Shown: piece after piece, positions 12,901-26,277 of the stretch
How the letters are laid out: each line of letters starts with the position of its first letter
How positions within the stretch are numbered: position 1 is the first letter of the stretch
NCBI GenBank assembly: GCA_018389105.1
Contig: JACATO010000609.1
Span: 372,001 to 436,000, forward strand
Direction: 5' to 3'
DNA: 64,000 nt
DNA from: Nautilus pompilius
Taxonomy: Eukaryota > Mollusca > Cephalopoda > Nautilida > Nautilidae
Position numbers and translations under genes: made by a program
The notes under the pieces: generated by a model
Seen by the model: the letters and a program-made list of their open reading frames with translations, nothing else
Databases searched by the model: none
What the model was told of the DNA's origin: nothing

Positions 12901-15900
12901 TGTAAGGCAGGCAGTCTCTTCTGCAGTGCTGATGTACTTCTGAAATAACATTAGAGCTAATTTTCCAGGATAAAAGAATCATCTTGAAAATCGACTCTAA
13001 AAAATAGTTTGCTGGCTTATTAAGTTTATTTTTTGAATTCTCCTACTCTAACAGCCCTGCAACTGCTATGTCTACAACTGGTTTACATAAAGTTTTAATT
13101 ATTGTTAGGCTTGGAAACCAAGACTACTTTTACCATTTAAAAATGAGTGAACAAATAAGGTGCAAATATTTTTGGCTAAAAATTGTTGCCAGGATCAGTT
13201 TTACTAAAATAGAATGTAATTATATCGTTAATGGCAGTTAGCTGAAATGATTAAAATTTGATAGGCTGTAGTCAATGATCATCCACCCAGTCTGTCATCA
13301 GCATCCTCTAGTGGATAATCTTTATTCCACTGTACCTTTCAGTTTGAGAATTTTTACAAAGATATCCTGTTTTAGAGGATAGTCATGAAATATACAAGTG
13401 CAGAATGCTAAGAGTGACCTTTAAAATCCATTTTAAGATAAATAAAACCCTTTCCTGTAGGGTTTTGTTATTTTACGTATTGCAGTGAAAATAAACCCAA
13501 CAAGCAGCTTATTCTGGTTGTTTCATATACAACTACTCTCTCCAGCAGTTTTTTCTTTTCTTTTTAGCAATAAATTGTTCAAGCCAATAATCTTTCTAAA
13601 TACAAACAGTATTGGTTAATCAGTGGTTAGATAATGGAAAATACAGGTGACTATGGAATCTAAAGCTTTAAGGACATTTTGCAAACTCATTTAATAAAAA
13701 AAATGAAATGAAAGACAAAACTTCTATTACGCAGCCTAAAAGCATAAAACTGCACGGTTAAATAATGAAACGTGGCTAGATCGATGAAGAGAGGGCAAAA
13801 TTGATGAAAGTCTAGGCAAAAAAATCTTTGGTAAGTTTTAATGCAAGAGTAAATCATTTTATACAGAACCCATTCTCTCTCTTTCTCTACCAACTGTTTG
13901 TTTAATGCATGTTTTGATAGCATTTTTTATTGTTCTCAAAATCTGAAAGTTTGGACATTAAATTTTAAAATATTTTTTGCTGAAAATAGAAGCAAATGTT
14001 CCACCCTCTGGGTTATAGTTTATTGTATATGATATGAAAAGAAATTTTACTAAAATTATGCCTTAATGAGCACAAAACCAACAACAACAAACCAAAAGGG
14101 AGTTAGTGTATTAAAGATTAAGTCCACTTGATAAGCAAATACTAGTTCTCTAATGTGTTAAAATGAGTTCTGATTTTTAAACAGATATGTGTGGTTTGTT
14201 CTTTGAGTGATTTAAAATTTTTTTGTTTTGTAAATGTTATGTTATATAGTATAATGTCACATCCAGCATTTTTGGTATTCAGCAAAGGCTGGATTTGTGA
14301 TTTTGTCTGTTTTTGGAACTATGGTTGTAATCAAATGCTATCGTAACCTAGACTGTCTTTTGTATGCCCAATGTAAATTTATTGTTATTTTTTTTTGTAA
14401 TATGTGTGTATATCTTGTGTATAAAACACAATAAACATATACTGAAGATATTGTGTACATAGAAGATGAAGTGTTGGTTTGGGTGGTATCTGGTACAGCT
14501 GAGGTAATATTTTCATTTTCTCAATTATGGCAAGCACAATATGCTTTCTCTTTGCTACACTAGACACAACACTATCACTTAGTTTTTTTTTTAAATGTCA
14601 TTATAAGGGTATAAAATTAAGTGAGAAAAGCAAACAACACGAACAGTGATTAAGTGGCAGTGTAGGCGTGTGAGTTGCAGCAGCTTGGTGTAAACGCAGT
14701 GGAACACCTTTGGAAACTTGTGGGATTCTTGGAATTGCCAGTCCAGGATTTTGGTGTATTCCAGCTTCTGGGTTGCCAGAATTTCAATATTATACTGTTT
14801 AATGATTTGAACCTTGAAATCTGTGTGGATGATGGAGAGTAAAATCCTCTAAAAATGTTTTATAGGTAGGTAGTGCTATTACACAGGCTGGCCCCAAAAG
14901 GACTTCATATATCTATAATATAACTGTTAGTTTTCTGACTGGATGCATTATGACAACTGCAGTGCAAAGATTTTTTCTCAGTGTCTACTTGTAGTAATTT
15001 CTCAAATGGCCTGCCATCATGCTGTGCCTACATCTGTCTTTGGAAAATCATCTCTAGCTTTGTAGGTCTGGACAATTTAAGGAGAAGAGAATTATCTTTG
15101 CGTTGTAGTTATCAGAATTCATTTAGTTTTGTGACAGCTGTCAAATTTCAAGGTATGAAGGTCTTTTTGGAACAACTCGTGCATCACAACACAAAAACGG
15201 GAAAGCTAAAGGAAGCCTTTTGATAAAGTGTCACTCGTCTGACTGTAGTTACTCATGATTAGAATTTTAAAAGGGCTTTAATTTGATTTTGAATGGGTAC
15301 TGGATGAAGTCAGAAAAATATGACATTGATTTTTAAAAAAACAGTTGCTGCTGCAAACCAAAGAAATATGTATTTGATATGCATGAAGGTGTGTCAGTTA
15401 ACATCATTTCTCAATATCATAACAATCAAAGATGTTTTGTTTTTTATGCATATGTAAAACTATGCAAATATTCTATAGAAATTAACTACAGGCAAAAAGA
15501 TAATTAGGATTTAATTGTCATCTATACCAGGAGTTAGTTATTTGCTGTATTTGCCTTTGTTTTTTAGTATCCCAAAGTTTTTAAAAAAGTTAAGAAACAA
15601 GTATTTTGTTATTTAACAAACTGAATACATCTGTTATCAAGAACAGCAATAAAAATCTTTAGTTTTTTGCTGAATCCACTACCTAAGCGGGAACAAATGA
15701 AACATGGCTCTCTCCAATTTTTGTTAATAAATATGAAATTACTGCAGAGATGACTAAGAGTAAGTACTAGTGCACAGGAAGGGTTGTGGCACTATTGGTG
15801 AATTAAGTTTCTAACCACAACCACATGTCAGGAAATAATCCATTCATTATAATAGCCATATCAGGAGCCAGCCCTAAACAGGATATCTGCATGTAGTGTG

Positions 15901-18900
15901 GCATGGAAGTTAACTTGGTCGCCTGAACTTCTTAAAGTGGTTTGTTTTCAGGCACTTTATCTGCCATTGACCTGGCCTGATTCTGAGTAGGAGTATTGCT
16001 CTATTGATGATGTTTTGTTTCTAAATGCTATGAGCTGGTTTGCTATTGGGAGCAGAATTATATACAAAACACATTGGACCATTCTTCAGCAGTATTTGAC
16101 ATGGGAGTGTGTTGATTATAGAAACAGGTGGATTCAAGTCAATTTTTCTGACATCTGGCAAAAATGTGGGTATATACAGGTGTTTTGAGCTAGGAACAAC
16201 ACAAAAATCCTTTCTTTGTAACTTATGTTTATATCATATAATCCATTTGGCAGTGATTATGAATTTATAGTATTGCCATGAAAAATGTGGATGGATTGTT
16301 GGTTTACTGCTTAATAAAAGTGCAACACATTTAGTAAATGGACATAAATTTAAACATTTTTACTAGACTGTTTGTTGCGATTTCTAAAATGGTGAAACGT
16401 CGTTATAATGCTGCTGAAGCCATGGACAAACATGCGGACAGAACCGAACCATTGTTTTGTCATACACAACATAGAAAAAAAACCAAATAATAGATTAGCA
16501 TTACTAATTATGCCTGCTTGTAATTGTTAGCAAATAAAAGATATGTGCTGGTATATTTTAATTAAGGATTAAGATTGAGAACAGCAGAGATGAGATTTCT
16601 TTTTTACAGCAGAATTGATTCAGTCAATGCTGGTTTGATCTCCATCATTGGAAGTAAATTTGAATATGCTTAAAATTTATCTACATTTTTTTCACACCTA
16701 CAAAACAAATAATTATATACTTTACATCCAGCATAAATATTATTTTTATAATAAAAATTGTATATGTAAATATATTACAACTTTAAAAAAAAAAAGCTCC
16801 CAGATTTACTCAATATAGCCAGTTGGCGCTGTGAAACAATAAATTGGATCAGTAATTTGGTGGGTTTAAAATTCACTGCATAAATGGATAATCTATTTTG
16901 AAATAACCAAACTAGACTCCATAGTTCTATGTAACCCTGTAGCTTAATGTTCATAATCTTAAAAATATTGGAGACCAAGTGGTTTCAAGAGTATAAACTT
17001 ATGGAAAAAATTGCATGCATGATTTCATTCTGTGCAAATGAAAGAGAGCTATTGAAACAACTGTTTGTTACCTGAAGTGTCTTCTGGCTGAATAACCCCG
17101 ACTGGCATGTACTCTGTTATTTGGACAGATTTAGTAAAATGAATATTTCCTGCTTCCATTTTATTCTGGATCTATGCCCTTAATGGTACAAAGAGAAAAT
17201 TGTCTTTTACAGATTGATAAAAACTTTTAATCACCTAATGAGTGCCAAACAAGAACTTAAAGGTGGTTAATTTACTAGAATTTTCTGACCATACTCTTAT
17301 CTAGATTTAAATCAACAAAAATAAATATTTTATTTCCAAAATGTTAGCAGAAAACATTGTCTGTTTGTTGTTTTTTTTTGTTTTTTTTAAATTAAAATCC
17401 GTATTGCTGACATAATGGCTAATTCATACTTACAAAGCACACTGTTGTTAATACTTAAACATGGTCAACAAGGACAAATCAATGCAGAGTTTTTCTGGGA
17501 AAGAATTACAAGGAAACGCTCCAGTTAACCCTGGCTTTTTCATTCTTCAGAAGTGAGACCTGTTTGTACATAACTGCCAGTAGGTTAAACATGGCTTTTC
17601 ATTTAGCATTAACTGGCTTGGTATCAAAAGAGCTGGATTCAGCCGAGCTGATAAATCATATGGAATTACTATTAATGGTTATAAAAAATTCGAGCGAAAG
17701 AAGAAGAAAAGAAAGTAATGCAAAAATTGCATTTTTTATTTTATTTGTTGCTATTTTTGTTGGTTGGTTGGTTTGCTTTCTGCCACTATTTTTGGTTTTA
17801 TTAATTTTAAAATAGTTAATCTAGAAAAAATCAGCAAATCACAGGATGGAAGGCTTTATAGATAGAACTGCAAGGGGTGAAATGATTTTTTAAAAAGAAA
17901 ATGGTGAAATTAAATAAACAAAGCATCTTCCTTGCTCAGGAAAGAGTATTTTCTAAAGCAGAAAATATTTCCATAGCATCTAGTATGAGAATGTCATTGC
18001 TTCTCATTTGCATACCAATGGCAATCAGTCTGATGGACATGTTATATACTAATGCTTAATTTGTCTAAAATGTAATGTGTTCTTTATATGAAATAAAAGG
18101 CAATATCTTTCATATCATTTTGTTGTGCAGTCAGTACTGGTTAATGTATATGCTACAATAATTGCTCATCCTCAAAAAATTTGTTTGTCAATTCGCCTAC
18201 ATGCTCTTCAACAGCCAATACGTCAGTAGACCATCTTTGTTTAAAATGACAAATAGACAGCGCTACCGATAAATGTTTTTTTAGCCTCTGTTTTTATTTT
18301 GTAAACATAATTTGGTTCTGACAAAACAGCCAACACCAATAATAGTAATATGTATATTTATGAAGATGTATTGAAAAACTAATAGATTTATCAATGGGAA
18401 TGGTAATAGAACAAATCACCAATGATTCTAATTTATAGCTTTCTTTAGCAAACAGTGTTGATGGACACATTTTAGAAAAAGAAAATCTGTTGAATAATTC
18501 ATTAAGAATATTTGCTGCAGTATGCAGTTCAGCAGTACAAGATTCTTTTAAAAGACATTATGAACATTGGACATTAACCAGTGGTAAAAATAAATCATTT
18601 TACAGAAACTTTAGGTTGTGAGATTGATGGCATTTATTTCTGCAGCTATTTTGTTTGTTTTTAAAGTTAGTGTTTTTTTTTAAAAAAAAGAAAAATCCTT
18701 CAATATTCTTGGACAGTTAGTGCAGGCACTCAGCAGCCATTTAGAGTGAGTCTTTGTTTTGTGGGAAATAAGAGCAAAACTGTTAGATTTGAAAGTATAA
18801 GCAGGCTAAAGTATGACGGTCATTGTGTAATTTGTCGTTGGTACACAAAAGCTACAAACTTGTTTTTTTTGTGATAATTCATTCTTCTATCATCATAATT

Positions 18901-19827
18901 TACTGCAGCAGTTGAGCATTCATTCAGAAAAAAAAGAAATGTTCTCTCCATTATTTGAGAAAGAAAAAGAAAAAAAAAATCTTTTTTTTTTTTACTATAT
19001 TAATACAACTGTTTATTTTTTTAAACATTAAAGTACAAAGATTGAAAGAAAAAATACAAAAGAAAGCTGATTATTGTAAAGATTCCTGCGCTAAATTAGA
19101 AGCGTTGGTGAATTTTAAAATAGTGTGTGATGTGTGCTACTGTAGCTGTTTTGACATCTATGAATCTGGTTTGTTTATGTGAAAAGTACCAGTTTTCATG
19201 GTGATTGGTTTGAAAAGATGATAGCATTTAATTGTGAAGAAACTTTTCTAATTGAGTTTATTATTTGAAATACAAATCCCAATAGAATTAATTGCTTTAA
19301 TTAGAATTGTTTAACCATAGGAGTTTTCTGAACATGTCAACCGGCTGTTCGTAGCTGACGGTGTAAAACAAAACCTATTTATTTATTATCATTAGAACTC
19401 TAGTGACTGCTCGTGTTTTTCAAAATTTAAAAACCTTAGTTTAATTTCTTTTTATTAAGCAGAATGGCACACTTTTTTCTTTGAAAACAAGACTATAATC
19501 CTAGAAATTCTGAATTAGAGACAAAGATAAGATAGTTTATTTATTTTTTCATATGAAAATGGCCAAAAGGTTTTCTCTGGTTCTTTATGTTGAGAAATTA
19601 CATCAAAGCCAGCGATTGATTGTTATGTATACTCAGAACACCTAGAGGACCAAACTAACAAAAGATGTTTGATGAACCAGTATTTAAAAAATACACCAAA
19701 AATTGGAATTGCTCAGTTGCATGTACACACTTACTGATTTAAACCTAAAATATACCACGTGACAGGCATTCAGTTTTACTTTTTGGTCACATGTCAACAA
19801 TATTGTAATATTCACCTGATTGAATGG

Positions 19828-19851
19828 ATTATTATTATTATTATTATTATT
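19828..19851. repeat. (ATT)8 microsatellite
   Basis: An uninterrupted ATT trinucleotide run. It produces a polyasparagine stretch in a - strand open frame that is not thought to be a gene. Confidence 0.95.
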
Positions 19852-21691
19852 CAATGTTTTACACACTTCTGATATCCAAGGGTTTTCATACCCTTTTCGA
19901 AGTTGTGCAAAAGATATAAAAGGTTGTGCTGCATTTTTGGCAGGATTTATATCAACCATTAAAAAGTGTGATATGGATTGAAAAATAAATATTCTGAAGC
20001 CAATTGGAGGGGAAGCCCCAATTCCACTGAAGTAGTGTTTTTTTTTAAATGTAGCAGTGTGTTGAACCATACAAGTAATGGTAAGTAACCTGTTAGAATT
20101 GATTTCAGAATTGTGTTTTTATTTATCTTTTCATCAGAATGTTTGGCCTAACAAACTTTTACTCAGATTTGATTTCAAGACCTTTTGTAAAATGTGACAT
20201 TCATATGATATGGCAATTAAAAATAGATATTCACCAGAAATTGTTCTTAAAAAATATCTTAAATCATTCTCATAGAATACCTTAAATTTAAAAATGTTGT
20301 ATATTTATTCTTTGTTTCATTTTAAAAGTTTCCATTTATAAAAAAATTGGCCATACATCATTGCAAGTGATGAACTTCAAATGTATAGTTTATGTTCAGT
20401 CTAGTGTTGATAGGAATTAATTACAGCAATTCAACAACTTATACACCACTGCTGATGTATAACAGAGTTTACTGTACATTAACTTTTGAGTTTGTTTTTA
20501 AAAATTTTAAAAAAATTATGTTTTTAAATTTTGTATTAGCCAACTCTTGAATACATAATTCAACTGTATTCACAAGAATTTTGGTAACTGGCCTTTGGTT
20601 TAGCTTGTCTAAAAATGCTACAGTTTTTTGGAAAGCCATTGGTTTTGAACACTTGATACGATCATCTGATTCCTGGTGCCAAGCCATTGCTAATCGCTGA
20701 TAGTTGAACCACTCTGCCATGACAAGATCTGTATGGCCATTTCATTCACAACAAGTCTTACTTCACTGTGTTGCTAGATTAATCTTGGAAAAGTCTGGAA
20801 ATTTTTGACATCCATCTATGCTGGAAGACTTTATTCACAGTCAGACGTTTTGGATTATGAAGATTCTCTGATCTTTCTCTTTTTTTCCAGGACCGGAAGA
20901 AGTTGCACTGTCTTATATCTTATGCAAAAGCATTTATTCTTGCAGTTAATTATCATCAGTGCAATCTAAAATAAGAACTGATTATGAAAAATAAAATGAT
21001 AGAAACAATGGGTTATACCTGCATTTATGATACCATCAATCTAAAAAAAAAATTATTTGGCTGGTTTTCTGAAAATATAAATTAATTTAGTACACATAAA
21101 CTGGGTTATCTTTAATATATTCTTTGTATTACAATTTTGACCAAGTTATTATTTTTAAAACATTTTGATTAAACTTCATGAATAAACAAAAAATTTGTAT
21201 TATTGATGCTTGGAAAAATATTTAAAATAAATGTTCATTTTTTTAAATCAATAGATTGCTCTACTCTCGAGCATGCTCAGAAATGTTGTGGGGCCATATG
21301 CAAATGTCAGATTGTTATTAAATAGATATAATCTTTATCTTGTTATTTTAAGTAGAAAGGAATTTTCAATGTAGAAAAATAGAATAGTTCAAATAATGGT
21401 TAAAGTCTTAAATTGAATGCATGACATACTCGGGTGTTTTACTTTCAATAATTTAAAAATTGTTTTTGGGTAATATAGTGCAAAGTTTCAAAATTTGCCT
21501 CCATGTGTTTTTTAGCTGTTATTCTTGAGCCTTATTGGGTGTGCCATCTTACTGGCAGATACGGAATTCCATAGTATAGATTGTTCGTAGTGAATCTACA
21601 GTAGATAACTGTCGGTAAATACGTGTGTACATATTAATGTTTGGCAGAAAAAAGATGCACATTTTTAAAACAAAATATAACATTCATGTAT

Positions 21692-21717
21692 GGAGAGAGA
21701 GAGAGAGAGGGGGGGGG
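21692..21717. repeat. (GA)n microsatellite joined to a poly-G run
   Basis: About eight GA units run directly into about ten G. This is purine-only on the + strand. No coding frame crosses it. Confidence 0.95.
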
Positions 21718-21997
21718 CTGACAATAAAAACAAAAATATCCAAAAATGCACAAATGCTTGAAATTCGGTAACCAGGAATGAATGAATACTTTCAAACATT
21801 GAAGCAAATGAACTTAACTTGAAATGTTCCACTGCAAAATACAATTACACTATAAGAAAGATAACAACAGAATTGTTGTTTCTGATTTTGAGCTGCTTAA
21901 TTTAATAGTCTGAATTAACAACATTTACAAGTTTGCTAGCTGTGGATATTTTTTTTTTGCATATGCATGTTTAATGTCTTGTTTTAATTATTTTTAG

Positions 21998-22088
21998 AAA
22001 ATGTGTGTCCATGCTGACCACAGGAAACAAACAACGTTTTCCAGCAATTACAACCTTATTTCGCCACAGTGTGGTTTGCCGAAGAAAA
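21998..22088 (+). other. Weak candidate exon, 91 nt
   Basis: A pyrimidine-rich tract ending in TTTTTAG at 21997 is followed by an open frame starting K-M-C-V-H-A-D-H. A possible donor GTAAAA follows at 22089. The segment and its surroundings are slightly richer in G+C and CpG than the rest of the intron. If used in the frame beginning at 21998 it would end in phase 1 and so could join the betaglycan-like exon at 57964. The donor is poor, the peptide resembles nothing I know, and a signal peptide is absent. It is more likely chance, or a non-coding exon. Confidence 0.15.
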
Positions 22089-24286
22089 GTAAAAAGGCTG
22101 TTTAAATGCATGAGTTTACACCAGCTTAAACGGACTTGAAATCCCAATGCCGTCTTTCCCCAGATATGATTTCAAAGATGGCTTTCTGTATTCTTCATGC
22201 ATGGCAACTTTAAAAATAAATTAATACCAGCAATCATAGCTGTGTTTAACATGGATGGCCAGTTGATTGGTCAGATCAATAACTCTGTGCTGTTTTATTG
22301 CATTATTGATTTGTCAACAGTTCAAGCCGTGAAATTATTTTTTATTAGTAGGTTAAAATAAAAAAAAAAGAGAAGAGGAGGAAAAAGTGTTTGTTTTAGC
22401 TGTCGGGGGGGGGGGAGGGAGCTAGTTGCTTTAGCTTTGGAATTTTGGAATTTCTTATAACAAGAGCCGGGAGAATTTAGAGAATTTATGTTACTCTCAA
22501 CAAATAGATTGCATGGTTGCTGTAACCCCCCAAGTAATGATAGCAGATCTTCTAGCATAGAGCCTGTTTTTGTTGTTATTCATGGATGAAGAATAAGTTG
22601 ACTAAGGTTTCCATTTTAGTTTTGATGACTCATGACATATGACATATTTAGTAAAGGGAAGGAACACCGATACTGAAAATCTTACAGTATTTAAAATAGA
22701 AAATAAATTTTTTCTAAACTAATTATAAGTCTTTTCGTCAGTTTTTTTTTTTTTAAAAAGTAAATTGTTTAAATCTGATAAGCTATTGTTTACCTACAGG
22801 TTATAAATGTCATTATTATTTGTTGTTGCTCAGTTTTCTTCGTTATTTTTAACAACCTTTAGAAGCTGATTTAGAGAATATGTCAAAGCCAGCACCAGTT
22901 CTTATTTTCAGTAGCACTGCTGATGTGCAAATTCCTGAGATGCCAGTAGGTGGCCAATTATTTTTAAACATCTCTCTGTCATGCAGCATCAGCAATCTGG
23001 ATCGCTGAGCAGAGAAACGAAGAACATACTAATTATAGCCTTGCTTCCTTCTCAATCTGTTGGTTTGCTACTTTCTATAGTTACACATTATTCCTGAGTG
23101 GGAATGGATTCACACATTGTTTTATTTATTTATTTTAATTTTTTTTCTTTTTTCTTTTCCTTTTTCATTTTCCTAAGCCTTCCAGTTACTTGGCAGTTTT
23201 CTTAGAACTCTTCTAGATCAACATGGTGTTGCATTTTATCCGAGTTGACTATGTGCCAAGGGAGATCATCTTGCTAACCTAAAAACAAATAAACAAAAAG
23301 AGCCCTTGCTGTAGCCCATCCTTCTGTTTCAGCAGATACGACATCTTAATGACTAGAATATATGGTTTTATCTGGTAAAGTAGTCTCCTTTTCTTATGTG
23401 TTTGGGTGTAATTATTTGATGCTCACAAATTTAAATTGATAATTTAATCATCTCTTGTTTTATTAGAATATTAATAATAAAAATTTTAATGTATTTATGT
23501 AGTGTATATTTGTTAAATCTGTTGAATGGTTAATCTTTTCTATATTTAGTGTTAGTTAAATTTTCCCACTTTGGGCTGAAAGATGTTTATCAGCAACAAC
23601 AATTATCAGAGAGTAGAGGGTTAGTTCAGGTGTTTCTCATTATCTTCTTGGTAATAAACGAACAAAGAAATGAACTCTTATGTTTTGGATTATGTCACTG
23701 GTGTTTGTGGCCACCTGTTCTAGATTTCCTAAGTGTTGGTGGGCAGGTTAACGTGCCTGCAGATTCATCGAATGCTTTGTCTGGTAAAATTGCTAATACA
23801 TGGGGTGTGGGGGATTGCATACAAATCTTAAAGAGATGCATAAAAAAAATGTATTATATTTTTTACTAAGTAGGATCTGTTTTGTTACTTATCCTATTGC
23901 ATCTGATGGGGGTATTCATTCTTCACTTGTATTTACTTTACTGTTTATCTCGATTTACACGTAAGAAAGACAAAAATTGTGATAGTTATGTACCCACTGT
24001 CAAGAACACCTACAAATAATTGTGTGAAGCACATTAGAACAGTGCCAGTTACAAAGTGAAATCGTTTGACATTTCTTTACATTAAAAAATGACATCCTTG
24101 AATTGCCAAGAGAACTAAGAAGCTTGGTGCCATGATATTGTCATGGTGTGTTAATACAAAGAAACAAATCTTGTCTGTGCAGCATGAATCAGACACTGCA
24201 GCGCAGAATGAGGTTGTGCCTTGATCAGTATAAAAGGCTGTCAGGGAAGAGGCCCCTCCATCACGTCATGAAACATGCTCCTCAAC
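22089..24286. other. Intronic DNA, no gene seen
   Basis: A+T-rich, with a poly-G tract at 22406-22416 and T-rich tracts near 22742 and 23133. A less biased, unique-looking patch at about 22890-23010 has no open frame of note. The + strand open frame at 23549-23869 has no recognisable motif. Confidence 0.55.
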
Positions 24287-24975
24287 ATGAAGATTTCCAG
24301 CCGAACAATGGGAATGGACAGGGGATGGATTGAAGCTGCTGTGACAAGATCTGTTGGACAACAAATGAATTGTCAACACAGCACTATAGTGAGACTAATG
24401 CAATGATTGCTGCAAACAGGCACCACTAGAGATTTCCCAAGGAGGATGATCAAATTTGGCACATCCAGAAAGGACTGATTTGCTTCTTGCCTCTATAACA
24501 GCTCAAGTGGTACAGGGTCAAAGAGGAATTGTCAGGGGTACAGGCTTTAGGACACATCACTCAACATTATCATCAACTGCAGTTCCAGTGGGCCAACAAT
24601 TACACAGACATTTGATTGGGCAACATCAGCAAGGCATTCTTTTTGTGACTTTATCTAAGGAATGCTGGTGGATGACTGAGGATGTGATGATGTCAAGGCA
24701 AATGTAATACCACAATGATTTGGAATATCACTAGTTTTTAGGGGTTGTGCAAATGGTCAAGCATATCTGAATGACATTAAGTTCTTTGTGACATCCCAAA
24801 AAAAAACAAAAAAAAACACAATGTTCCAGCAAGACAGTGCATGTCAACATATCTACAACAAGCCAATCCTGTGTACTAATGGCTGTCTCCTGATCTTGCA
24901 CAGATGGAACATCTGTGGGATTATATTAGACTAGACAACGATTACAATGCCATGTGCCATTGCAAAACCTGACTC
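24287..24975 (+). pseudogene. Tc1-like transposase remnant (dead DNA transposon)
   Basis: Tc1 transposases cut and paste their element using an N-terminal paired-type helix-turn-helix and a DDE/D catalytic core. Pieces appear here in the right order across shifting frames. From 24287 comes a helix-turn-helix part with W-I-E-A-A, then H-S-T-I-V-R-L-M-Q and Q-T-G-T-T-R-D-F-P-R. A middle part gives A-Y-L-N-D-I. Around 24820 comes M-F-Q-Q-D-S-A, matching the family's QQDNA second aspartate. Around 24890 comes P-D-L-A-Q-M-E-H-L-W-D-Y-I, matching SPDLNPIEHLWD with the catalytic acid. There are several stops and frame changes, and an A-rich expansion near 24798. The part after the last motif is missing, and terminal inverted repeats could not be found. 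It is an old inactive copy. Confidence 0.85.
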
Positions 24976-26277
24976 AACTAAAGGTTGCAATTTTAGTAGA
25001 TTTAAGAACATTTTATTATTATTATTATTATCTTATCTGTATTTTGGCTGAGGCGTAAGAAAACTCTTTTGCATTAAACAGTCTTTCTCAAAAGTAAAAT
25101 TGCAAAAACCCAAGTTGTTGTTTATAATCTTAAAAACAAATGATTAAAATTTTGCTGAAGCCAATAAATAGTAACAAGCAGGTGAGATTGATGACATGAC
25201 CTATATTTATTGGAACTAATTTATTTGAAGAAAAAAGCTAGTCTTGAGATTTTAGTAAAATAATATGCAAAATGTCAAAGGGAGTAGTTAAATACTGAGA
25301 CCCAAAGTTGAAATAAACAAATTTACAAATTAATTTTTATACATAATGAGAAAAAAAATAGGATATATATGCAAATGTATGTAATATTAAACAAGTGATG
25401 ATAATCAGGTTATTATTACATATCTTTGGTCTCTTTTTAGACAATAATCTGTGTAATGCTTGCTATTTCTGCTTATTCTGTATGCTAATTTCTTTCCCTT
25501 TCAGTCTAGTTTTTAAAATATCCCATTTAGCAACTTGGTGCTTTGGATTTCGTTTTTTTTAAATAATTTTTGCTTTTTCTGGGTCACTTTTTCCAAAGAA
25601 ATCAATGTGAACCATTAATTTTTGAGTCTTTGGTGTGGAGCGCCAATATCTTTATGTTCTTCAGCTTTTATTTATTTTTTTTTTAAAAAAAAAATGTACC
25701 AAGATCTTTTCTCTACAACAACTTTCCTCGTGGCTTTTGATGTTATTTTGTGCATGCAATCATTTTGCTATGGCGAGGCCTGCGTGCTTGTTGCAGTAGG
25801 CTATGTAGATCAAAGATAGATTTTTCAAAGTCTGATTCGTGGTAGTATTAGTGAGGTGAAATAACAGATTTAGAACAGTGGTGGTAATTAAGAACCGGGC
25901 TTACCGAGAGAGCTTATTACATTATTATGTTTAAAAAAAAGCAAGCAAGACTGATGCTAGCCAATTATATTAGCAGGTTGGTTGGCTGAGTAAGGTGCCA
26001 TTAAGCAGGGCTCTAAGCGGTTTTCACTTCCGATTTCTTTTTCATGTTTGATCTGTCAATTGGATTTTTATTCCATGAATTATAAATGTTAAACAGCGAA
26101 TCATTGCCATTGTTTATGCATCTTGTGGGATTTCATAAGGTTTTTATTGCCAAACATGGTATGAAATACTTATATACAAGATACTTTTCTATAGTCTACC
26201 ACTGGTGTGAAAGTTTTGTTTTTTCTCTCCTCTGTGAGAAAACACACAACAACACTTTAGAATGGTGGTTGGCATTG
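24976..26277. other. A+T-rich intronic DNA, no gene seen
   Basis: No domain or repeat is recognised apart from the (ATT) run. The + strand open frame at 25622-25819 looks like chance. Confidence 0.55.
25013..25031. repeat. (ATT)6 microsatellite
   Basis: A short ATT run just downstream of the Tc1-like remnant. It may mark that element's decayed 3' side. Confidence 0.9.

Larger units (their letters stand above)
9955..21997. other. A+T-rich intronic DNA, no gene identified
   Basis: This 12-kb stretch shows no recognisable domain on either strand. Minor points: a CpG-bearing patch at 12290-12430; a strong donor-like AAAAG/GTAAGT at 12001 preceded by a short lysine-rich frame; a peptide K-R-R-Y-N-A-A-E-A at 16394-16420 that might be a transposase scrap; and the microsatellites listed below. 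The longest open frames here, for example 9971-10261 and the - strand frame at 19684-20070, look like chance. Confidence 0.55.

Noticed and set aside
14883-15223. ACAGGCTGGCCCCAAAAGG at 14884, similar to some mariner ends, followed by an 80-codon frame
   Set aside because: No inverted partner was found downstream, and the peptide has no transposase motif, so a mariner copy cannot be supported.
19684-20070. 128-codon open frame on the - strand
   Set aside because: It spans the (ATT)n microsatellite, has no motif and no splice context, and its composition follows the A+T-rich background.
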